Below are positions 18,304-24,732 of a DNA stretch of 33,229 nucleotides, one piece after another (within the stretch, counting starts at the first letter, position 1; the number at the start of each line of letters is the position of its first letter). The stretch lies in contig CAMBVX010000027.1 of the NCBI GenBank assembly GCA_945871085.1, forward strand, positions 1 to 33,229. Reading direction: 5' to 3'. The notes below the pieces were generated by a model. That model was not told the origin of the DNA. It did no database searches and worked only from the letters and a program-made list of their open reading frames with translations. A program made the translations under genes and the position numbers. This DNA is from Opitutus sp. GAS368 (GTDB lineage: Bacteria; Verrucomicrobiota; Verrucomicrobiia; Opitutales; Opitutaceae).

Positions 18304-19181
18304 ACCGTTGGCGATTCACCCGCGATCCGCCGAAACACCCGGTTAAACTGCGACAACGATTGAAAGCCGGCCTCGTAGGCCGCCTCGCTTACCCGCTTGT
18401 GCGGATTGAGCAGGAGATTCTTAACTTTTTCGATGCGCACGCGGGCCAGATAGTCGGTAAACGTCATCCCGGTCGCCTTCTTGAACGTCTTGCAGAAATA
18501 GAACGCGCTCATGTTCACCGCGCTGGCGACCTGCGTCAGGGAGAGTTCGTCGCCTTGGTGCTCTGCAATGAAGAGCCGGGCCTTGGTCACCGCCGGCACC
18601 TCGGCCGAAGCTTCAGTGACACTCAGCTGGTTGCTCAACGTCGAGAGATGCTGCGCAAAAATCGTAAGCAAGCGCAGGATCGAAGCGTATTGTTTCTTCT
18701 GGACCACGCGGGTCTGAAAATAGGCTTCCTCCAAGCGCTTTAAGTCGACTTCCGTACCCCACTTCAGGAGTTCACGCGTCGTCTTGGCGAACTCTTGCTT
18801 CGTCGGCGCGTGCAGGAGCACCTGACCCGTCTGGAGAAACGCGACCAAATTCTCCCCCACCCTCACCGGCACGGCAGAATCACACAGGCCCGCGAAACAC
18901 TTGAGTGTCTTCGGTTCCAAGCGGGCCTCGACCTCGACTTTTTTCTGGAGCTGCAAGCAGGCGGCACAGGATTTGTTACTCTGGCCCATCAACGCGCAGA
19001 ACGGATTTTCGTTCGGCTGGTCGTGAAACGGGAGGTCAAACGCCTCAATGGCGCGCAAATTAAACGGCAGCCCGGTCGTGTCGCGAAACGCTTGCTCGTA
19101 GTCGCGGAAAATCTGCGAGCGCTTGAGCTGGGCGACCATCGCCCGACTTTGGGTTGCGTTCATTTCCGAGCCGGTCGTCAT
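18270..19181 (-). CDS. AraC-family regulator with PocR ligand-sensing domain
   Basis: This 303-aa protein has an N-terminal PocR-type domain (about residues 15-170) containing PFCALMGQSNKSCAACLQLQ, KCFAGLCDSAVPVRVGE and AFLQTGQVL. A C-terminal AraC DNA-binding domain follows, with two helix-turn-helices (LSLTQVASAVNMSAFYFCK and VSEAAYEAGFQSLSQFNRVF). PocR domains are thought to bind small hydrophobic ligands; the clustered cysteines (CALM, SCAAC, CFAGLC) could instead hold a metal or sense redox, which is inference. Such regulators are abundant in Opitutales-like genomes. It is not clearly linked to a target operon and could act on its neighbours. The ATG at 19181 has no Shine-Dalgarno sequence. 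Confidence 0.9.
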   Translation of the reverse strand: MTTGSEMNATQSRAMVAQLKRSQIFRDYEQAFRDTTGLPFNLRAIEAFDLPFHDQPNENPFCALMGQSNKSCAACLQLQKKVEVEARLEPKTLKCFAGLCDSAVPVRVGENLVAFLQTGQVLLHAPTKQEFAKTTRELLKWGTEVDLKRLEEAYFQTRVVQKKQYASILRLLTIFAQHLSTLSNQLSVTEASAEVPAVTKARLFIAEHQGDELSLTQVASAVNMSAFYFCKTFKKATGMTFTDYLARVRIEKVKNLLLNPHKRVSEAAYEAGFQSLSQFNRVFRRIAGESPTVYRERLHGAAG

Positions 19182-19257
19182 GGCGAGAACCTAAAACGCG
19201 TCGCGCCGTGAGCAACTGTCAAAATTTCGGACGGCAGCTCGACCTCGGTTATTAGCC

Positions 19258-19527
19258 TCAGACCTTCGCACTGTTATCACACTTAAAGTGGACCTGGGAC
19301 CGCCGCATGGCGTGCGCGCGCAGGGCCGAGGTCTGGGCCGGGTCGCGCGACTTGATTAAAAACCGCCGCTGCAGCTCAGCCTCCTCTGCGGCCGCCGCGA
19401 CCGCTGCAAAACACAGCAGAGTTTCCGCATTGGACTTAAGCCGGCTCGCCGGAAAACACGTGTGCGCGGCCAACCAGCGAACGGTGTCGCGCAACGGATC
19501 GGTAGTGAGAGCAGTGGCTGAGTTCAT
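19258..19527 (-). CDS. Small unknown protein coupled to arsC-like gene
   Basis: This 89-aa protein is not recognised. It appears mostly helical and Ala-rich (CFAAVAAAAEEAELQRRF), with a short Cys/Lys-containing end (FKCDNSAKV). The ATG at 19527 overlaps the stop of the ArsC-like gene as ATGA, a translational coupling arrangement that supports this start over the in-frame one at 19551. It is the last of three genes joined by such overlaps. Confidence 0.6.
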   Translation of the reverse strand: MNSATALTTDPLRDTVRWLAAHTCFPASRLKSNAETLLCFAAVAAAAEEAELQRRFLIKSRDPAQTSALRAHAMRRSQVHFKCDNSAKV

Positions 19528-19889
19528 TTCGCCAAGAGTGCAGCCGCCCACCCCGCCTCGTCAAACCCGACGAGCATGACCTCTCCTCCAATCAAAAATG
19601 GCCGTTTCACCAGATTCCCGTTGCCCGCCAGTAAGCCGAGCGCGGCCGCCTCGCTCAGCGCGGGTAGTTGCTCGCCCAATTTCTGCTCGCGGTAATCGCC
19701 CCCGGAGGTGTTGAACAGCCGACGCAGCTCACCTTGGTAGGCCGCCAACATGGCTTTCAGCTCGGCCTTGGTGGGCGGGGTCTCGCGGATCGCCCGCTCC
19801 TCGAAGGAAATGCCCCGCGCCCGCAGCCACTTTACCGCCTTCCGGCACGTGTCGCAATTTGCCAGGGTGTAGATTTTCAACGCGCTCAT
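19524..19889 (-). CDS. ArsC/Spx-family thioredoxin-fold protein
   Basis: This 121-aa protein has the ArsC/Spx/YffB fold: IYTLANCDTCRKAVKWLR with a CxxC pair (Cys12, Cys15), then GISFEERAIRETPPTK, LFNTSGGDYR, and the C-terminal NLVKRPFLIGG where ArsC enzymes have a key Arg. True arsenate reductases have one catalytic Cys here, and Spx regulators have CxxC; either a thiol reductase or an Spx/MgsR-like protein is possible. No arsB or arsR is nearby, so an arsenic role is doubtful. Its ATG overlaps the upstream gene's TGA (ATGA), and its own TGA overlaps the next ATG. Confidence 0.85.
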   Translation of the reverse strand: MSALKIYTLANCDTCRKAVKWLRARGISFEERAIRETPPTKAELKAMLAAYQGELRRLFNTSGGDYREQKLGEQLPALSEAAALGLLAGNGNLVKRPFLIGGEVMLVGFDEAGWAAALLAK

Positions 19890-21382
19890 TTCACCCAGCT
19901 TGGATCTTGGATGATGAATTGCCAGCGCTCCTTGTATTGCCCGAGCTCCCCGTAAAACCGCATCGGCTGCCCGGCCGGGAAGTCAGCTCGCAGCTTCTTC
20001 CGAAATTCCGCGTCATGGCTGAACACATCGTAGGTCTCGCCGAGGAACTCCACCGCGAGCCGCCCGCCCGGTGCCACCACTCCGTCGACCCGGATGATTT
20101 TCCCTTTGTAACCGTCGGCGCGCAGGCTGGCGCCGCGCGGCAGCGCCGCCGCCGTCAGCGCGACTTTCGCCACCTCCAGCTTGGCATAATCCACCGCCAG
20201 GACGACGGTGGCATCCGCCGGTTTTTCGACCGACGGATTTTGCAACGTCTGGTATTTATCCGCGCGCCCGTCCGCCACCGTCATAAATTTGGCTGCAACC
20301 GGAAAATGGTCGGAAAAACCCTGGCCCGCCGGGCCATCAAACGACCAGCGCACGGGTTGCCCTTGGTCGTCGGCGTTGAGCCCGGGAAATTTCGCGACCC
20401 CGAAGGAATTATCGACGTAGTGCACGCCCCGGTAATCGTAGAGCCCGCGGGAGATGATCAGATGCATCAGCGTGCCCCATTCGCCGCGGTAGGTATCGCT
20501 GCCGCGCTCTGGCGGCGGAAGTTCATACCACAAATTGTAGAGATCGCGCTGGGGCCCGCGCACGGCGAGTTCGTTCCCTTGGGCGCCCAGCACATCGTTG
20601 ATGCCGGTCTTCGTCATCTTCGGGTAACGCTGCTTCTGGTTATACTGCGAGTTGAGATCGCCCCCGATCACGACGTCGGCGTGGGGATCAGCGCGGAGGA
20701 TTTCATCGAGCCTCGCGCGCAGGGTGCGGGCGTTGCCGGCGCGGGTCGTTTCCGTCTCGGGATCGCTGGCGCCCGACTTCCAATGATTCGCGAACAGGTA
20801 GAGTGGCGCCCCGTCCACCGTGACCAACACTTCGAGGATGGCGCGCGCGCCGGCAGTCGGATGGGAACGCACGTGTTTGATCGGAAAGCGCGTGAACACC
20901 GCGCACTTGATCTCCTGCGGACGTTCGCCGGGGGCCACCGGGCTGTCGCCGATCGCGATCTGATAGCCGGTCATCCCGCCATCCGCCAAGGCCTTCGCGA
21001 GCAGCGCTTCCGAGGGAAGATCGCCAATCTCAGCGTCAAATTTTGCCCCGAGCATCGCTTCCAGCCGCACGCCGGCGTAGCGCGCGAGCAGCGCGTTGTA
21101 ATTCGGCGGTGCTTTGCCCGGCGTGGCATCGACCTCGAGTTCGCTCAACAGCAACACATCGGGTCCGCGGCCGGCCTCAAATTTCGCCACCACCCGCGCG
21201 ATGTTTTGCAGCTTCGTCAGCGCGTGGGCCCGCGTGTATTTTCCCGGCTGGTAGTCGTCGTAGTTCGCCACGCCATCGAGGTCGAAGAGGTTTTCGACGT
21301 TGTACGCCACGACCGTAAACGACCGCGCCTGGGCCACCGCAACGATCGCCCAGACCAGCAGAAAAGATGTTAGAAAATGCAT
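19886..21382 (-). CDS. Secreted endonuclease/exonuclease/phosphatase-family protein
   Basis: From the ATG at 21382 this is a 498-aa protein with a signal peptide (FLTSFLLVWAIVAVAQA) and an EEP domain over about residues 20-350. Motifs are VAYNVENLFD, LLLSELEVD, YLFANHWKSG, DVVIGGDLNSQYNQ and FSDHFPVAAKF, covering the metal and catalytic residues of the DNase I-like fold. The last 120 residues form a separate beta-rich domain of unknown role. It is probably a periplasmic or extracellular nuclease or phosphodiesterase; the substrate is unclear. It is the first of three genes joined by ATGA overlaps and is divergent from the ABC ATPase with a 59-bp gap. A longer start at 21421 was rejected because it would bury the signal peptide. 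Confidence 0.88.
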   Translation of the reverse strand: MHFLTSFLLVWAIVAVAQARSFTVVAYNVENLFDLDGVANYDDYQPGKYTRAHALTKLQNIARVVAKFEAGRGPDVLLLSELEVDATPGKAPPNYNALLARYAGVRLEAMLGAKFDAEIGDLPSEALLAKALADGGMTGYQIAIGDSPVAPGERPQEIKCAVFTRFPIKHVRSHPTAGARAILEVLVTVDGAPLYLFANHWKSGASDPETETTRAGNARTLRARLDEILRADPHADVVIGGDLNSQYNQKQRYPKMTKTGINDVLGAQGNELAVRGPQRDLYNLWYELPPPERGSDTYRGEWGTLMHLIISRGLYDYRGVHYVDNSFGVAKFPGLNADDQGQPVRWSFDGPAGQGFSDHFPVAAKFMTVADGRADKYQTLQNPSVEKPADATVVLAVDYAKLEVAKVALTAAALPRGASLRADGYKGKIIRVDGVVAPGGRLAVEFLGETYDVFSHDAEFRKKLRADFPAGQPMRFYGELGQYKERWQFIIQDPSWVK

Positions 21383-21441
21383 CGCGCCAAGTTGACGGCC
21401 ACCATTGACCGGCGCAACCACCCGCGCGCAATCTTCGCGCG

Positions 21442-22215
21442 ATGAAGCCCGTCCTCGAAGTCACCGGCCTGCGCGTAGAGCGCGGGAACACCACGATTCT
21501 CCGCGACGTTAATTGGCGCGTCGTCCCGGGCGAACACTGGGTCATCCTTGGCGCCAACGGCTCCGGCAAGACCTCCCTCCTCAAAGCCCTCACCGGTTTT
21601 CTCTCCCCCACCGACGGCGAATTCTCCGTGCTCGGCCGCCGCTACGGGGCCGCCGATTGGAGGGAACTCCGCCTGCACATCGGCGTGGTGACCAGCGCGT
21701 TCACCGCCTCGATTCCCCTTTCTGAAGTGACGCTCGATACGGTGATCAGCGGCAAATACGCGCAGCTCGACCTCTGGCACGCCGGCACCCGGGCCGATCG
21801 CGTCGCGGCGCTGCGCCTGTTGCGCTCCGTGGGTCTCGCACGCATCGCCCACCGTGAGTGGGCCTACCTCTCGCAAGGCGAACGCCAACGCGTGCTCATC
21901 GCCCGTGCCCTCATGGCTCGCCCGCAGCTCCTCATTCTCGACGAACCCTGCGCCGGGCTCGATCCGGTCGCGCGGGAAAAATTCCTCCGCTTCCTCGAAA
22001 AACTCGCGCGCCGCCGCCGCGGCCCCGCCCTCGTCCTCGTGACCCACCACGTCGAAGAAATCACCCCGGCCTTCACGCATACCCTCATGCTGCGCGCCGG
22101 CCGCGTCATCGCCGCCGGCCCGCGCGCCCAGACACTCACGTCGCAGAACCTGTCGACCGCGTTTGGCGCACCGCTGCGGCTCACCCAACGTCAGGGCAAA
22201 TTGGCGCTGAGGTAA
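21442..22215 (+). CDS. ABC transporter ATP-binding protein
   Basis: This 257-aa ATPase has Walker A GANGSGKTS (about 37-45), signature LSQGERQR, Walker B LLILDEPCAGLD and the switch His in THHVEE. The pattern of a single domain with 'NWRVVPGEHWVILGANGSGKTSL' style opening (split here across residues 24-46) recalls ModF/YlmA-like ATPases, which often occur without a permease. No permease or binding protein is adjacent, so the partner is unknown or the protein acts without one. The start at 21442 follows the EEP gene's divergent promoter region and has no Shine-Dalgarno sequence. Directly after its stop codon begins a remnant of an unrelated gene. Confidence 0.9.
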   Translation: MKPVLEVTGLRVERGNTTILRDVNWRVVPGEHWVILGANGSGKTSLLKALTGFLSPTDGEFSVLGRRYGAADWRELRLHIGVVTSAFTASIPLSEVTLDTVISGKYAQLDLWHAGTRADRVAALRLLRSVGLARIAHREWAYLSQGERQRVLIARALMARPQLLILDEPCAGLDPVAREKFLRFLEKLARRRRGPALVLVTHHVEEITPAFTHTLMLRAGRVIAAGPRAQTLTSQNLSTAFGAPLRLTQRQGKLALR

Positions 22216-22829
22216 CCCGGCTTTCTCCTCGTCCCCGACTGCCGCCAAGCGTTGGCCGTTTACACGCAAACCGCCGATTTGCCCGGCGGCGATCCGCTCG
22301 CACTGCACAATCTTTCCGGTTCCCTCCGTTCACTCGGTCGCTTGGAGAAAGCGGACGCCGCCGTGGATCCCGCGATCGCCTTGCACCCCCATGGCGTTTA
22401 CTTGGTGCGCAAAGTCACGCTCGCACTGCCGCGCGGCGATCTCCCCGCGGCGCGTGCCATCTTGGAAAAATTCCTGGCCCTGCCTTGGTCGAACCCCTCA
22501 ATGTCTCCACGGCGATGACAGTCTGGCTATGGTCGCGCGAGCCGAAGAAGGCGCTTTCACTCTGGCAGTCGGTCACGCAGGACTACGTCAAAGTCGCCAG
22601 CTTCGGCGGACCGAAGGACGACCTGACTGGCGTGGCGCTGTGGCTCGACCATCGGCACGACGCTGCCACCAACGCGTGGCAAGCCGTGTCAAGGGTCGTG
22701 GAAAAGCGACTCGTGGCGCAGCCGAATTCGCGCTCGCTCGTTGCCTGGAAGGGAGTCGTGCTCTGGCGACTCGGGGACCTCGTCGGCGCTCGTCAGGCGT
22801 TGACCCCTGCCGAGGCATGGCGGAGATAA
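22216..22829 (+). pseudogene. Frameshifted C-terminal remnant of a TPR-like protein
   Basis: Immediately after the ABC stop codon, the same frame reads on without a start as ALAVYTQTADLPGGD, LALHNLSGSLRSLGRLEKAD, IALHPHG and LPAARAILEKF, an arrangement like tetratricopeptide repeats. Near 22474-22490 the sense shifts to another frame, which continues ALVEPLNVSTAMTVWLWSRE, LVAWKGVVLWRLGDLVGARQAL and stops at 22829. A run of five A precedes the shift. Joined, the two frames give about 200 plausible residues without any N-terminal domain. This looks like the decayed end of a larger TPR protein (some are fused to kinases or cyclases in related bacteria). A sequencing error at the shift cannot be excluded, but the missing 5' part would remain. 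Confidence 0.6.
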
Positions 22830-22959
22830 ACCCCGCCCCACAGTGAGCCGCTGCACCGCGGTTTCAGAAAACTAAGATGCGCCCATGCGGCCCCGTTAAC
22901 CTCTTCGAACGTCGCTCGGCCACTCCCCTCCCGGCGGCTTCCGCTCCGGCGGCGCCGCG

Positions 22960-23403
22960 TTACGTCGAGGCGCCGCCCGTGATATAGTTGCGCAGGTGCT
23001 CGGCCTCGGCGCGGTGTGTATCCGCCATCCAACGCGTGACGTCGCCGATCGAAATAACTCCGAGCAACTGCCCGCCCCGCACCACCGGCAGATGGCGGCA
23101 GCGCCGCTCCGTGAAGATCGTCATGGTTTGCTCGATGGTCGCCTCCGTCGCGATGGTGATGACACCCGGGCTCATCACGTCGGCCACGAGCGCCCCACGC
23201 GGATCGAGCCCCGCGCCGACGACCCGGCGCAGCACATCGCGCTCGGTAAAAATGCCGACGAGACGCGTACCATCAAGCACGACGATGGCACCGATGCGAT
23301 GGCGGTTCATTTCAGCCACCGCGTCATAAACGCTGAGGGTCGGAGGGATGGAGTGCACGCCAGCACCCTTGCGCTCCAGGAGGGCAGAGATCGGAGTATT
23401 CAT
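22960..23403 (-). CDS. Two-CBS-domain protein
   Basis: From the ATG at 23403 (MNTPISALLERKG) this is a 147-aa protein consisting of a tandem pair of CBS domains. The first includes VYDAVAEMNRHRIGAIVVLD and LVGIFTERDVLRRVV, the second VADVMSPGVITIATEATIEQ and CRHLPVVRGGQLLGVISIGDV. Such stand-alone pairs bind adenine nucleotides and act as small energy-sensing regulators of partner proteins that cannot be named here. The longer in-frame start at 23613 was rejected because the preceding sequence is Arg/Pro-rich and unlike the family. The 263-bp region upstream (23404-23666) holds nothing I can identify. Confidence 0.88.
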   Translation of the reverse strand: MNTPISALLERKGAGVHSIPPTLSVYDAVAEMNRHRIGAIVVLDGTRLVGIFTERDVLRRVVGAGLDPRGALVADVMSPGVITIATEATIEQTMTIFTERRCRHLPVVRGGQLLGVISIGDVTRWMADTHRAEAEHLRNYITGGAST

Positions 23404-23666
23404 TTTTTTGAAGAAACGAGCAGTGCCCGAACGTGAACACTGCGGGGTAAGACCCAGCGTGCGGCGCTCATGCTCCGCGGCAATCGCAAAGGCGGCCAGC
23501 GCGCGAAGATTTTCCCCCATCGCCGCGGCTCCCGGTGTCCGTCTCCTCCGCGGTCGAGCGTCCGACGGAGCGGCGACACGCCTGGCACCATGCGGGCGCG
23601 GAGCAAACGCCAATCGCTCCCTCCGCCTCCGCGCTCATCGCCCGCCCATCCACCCCGCCCACGTAG

Positions 23667-24719
23667 TCACTTCAATCCCGCCGCCGCCGCCACCTCATCC
23701 CACGCATAAAAATGAAACGTGCGGTCCATCGACATCGCGACAAAAAGCCCGCCCGGAAATCCCGGCAACGCAACATTCGTCACCTCGCTCCCATCGCTCT
23801 CGCGCGTCGCGAGCCGCACACTCTTGAGCAACGGATGGTCGTGCGGTTTTCCCGGCGTGCCCGCGCGCGGAAAAATCCGAAACGTGTCTGCCTGTTGGTT
23901 GGAAACCATCACGTAGCCCGCACCACTCGCCTGCGGGTAAATCGAAATCCCTTCGAGATCGCTCGCAAACCCCGCCGTGCCAAACAGCGCGAGCTCTTCC
24001 GCCGCGTCCGGCGCATCGGGATCGGCGCGGTATTTGTGCACCCCGTGCTGCTCGTCGCTGTAGTAAATGTAACCCAGCTCCGCATCGACCGCGATCGCCT
24101 CGATTTCCTTCTTTCCGCTGTAGCGCCCAAACGCCCGCACCTTCGTCATCTTCACCTGGCCGGTGCCATCGTCTTCCAGCCGATATTGCCACAAATAGCC
24201 CTCGGCCGGCCCGCTCTTGCCGCCCACGATGGCAAACACCGCCCCGTCACCGGGCCTCCGATACAGCGCCAAGCCCATCGGCGCGCGCGTCACGTCGCCG
24301 TCGAACACCACCAAATCTCCTTTATCCAACGGCGCGAGGTCCGGCAGCCGAAACACCCGCAACCGCTGCAGCTCCCGTTCTGTCGTCACTGCGAAATCCG
24401 TCGCCTTTCCCCCGAGCATCAAACCGGTGACGATATCGACATTGTTCGGCCGCTTGAGCGTCGGCGTCTGCGCGACAATCTTGCCCGCGAGGTCGAACAC
24501 GTAGAGCGCACCCGCCGAATCTTTGTCGGTCCCGACCACGAGGCTCTTCGCCAGATCGGCGCGATTGATCCAGATCGCCGGATCGTCGGTATCGTGCGGT
24601 AGCGCGGTCGTCACGACCCGCGGCTGCACAGGCGCGTTGATCGCAGCCGGATCGGACGCGACCCGTGGCGCGCACCCCGCGAGCACGCACCCCGTGAGCA
24701 CGGCACAGAGCAGTCGCAT
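23667..24719 (-). CDS. Lipoprotein beta-propeller phytase
   Basis: From the ATG at 24719 this is a 350-aa protein with a lipoprotein signal (CAVLTGCVLAGC, lipid attachment at the last Cys). The body is of the 3-phytase/beta-propeller type: HDTDDPAIWIN near the start, NNVDIV, YIYYSDEQHGVHKY, DLEGISIY and the late GGLFVAMSMD. The Asp-rich calcium/phosphate sites of this family are represented in these motifs. It should release phosphate from phytate or other inositol phosphates in the outer membrane or periplasm. It lies 13 bp after a TonB-dependent receptor gene, a pairing also seen in other phytate-using Gram-negatives. The in-frame upstream start at 24842 would destroy the lipobox signal and lies inside the receptor gene. 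Confidence 0.88.
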   Translation of the reverse strand: MRLLCAVLTGCVLAGCAPRVASDPAAINAPVQPRVVTTALPHDTDDPAIWINRADLAKSLVVGTDKDSAGALYVFDLAGKIVAQTPTLKRPNNVDIVTGLMLGGKATDFAVTTERELQRLRVFRLPDLAPLDKGDLVVFDGDVTRAPMGLALYRRPGDGAVFAIVGGKSGPAEGYLWQYRLEDDGTGQVKMTKVRAFGRYSGKKEIEAIAVDAELGYIYYSDEQHGVHKYRADPDAPDAAEELALFGTAGFASDLEGISIYPQASGAGYVMVSNQQADTFRIFPRAGTPGKPHDHPLLKSVRLATRESDGSEVTNVALPGFPGGLFVAMSMDRTFHFYAWDEVAAAAGLK

Positions 24720-24732
24720 GGGCTCGCGCTTT

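Noticed and set aside
23404-23666. N-terminal extension of the CBS protein or a small gene
   Set aside because: The frames are Arg/Pro-rich on both strands with no motif; nothing supported.
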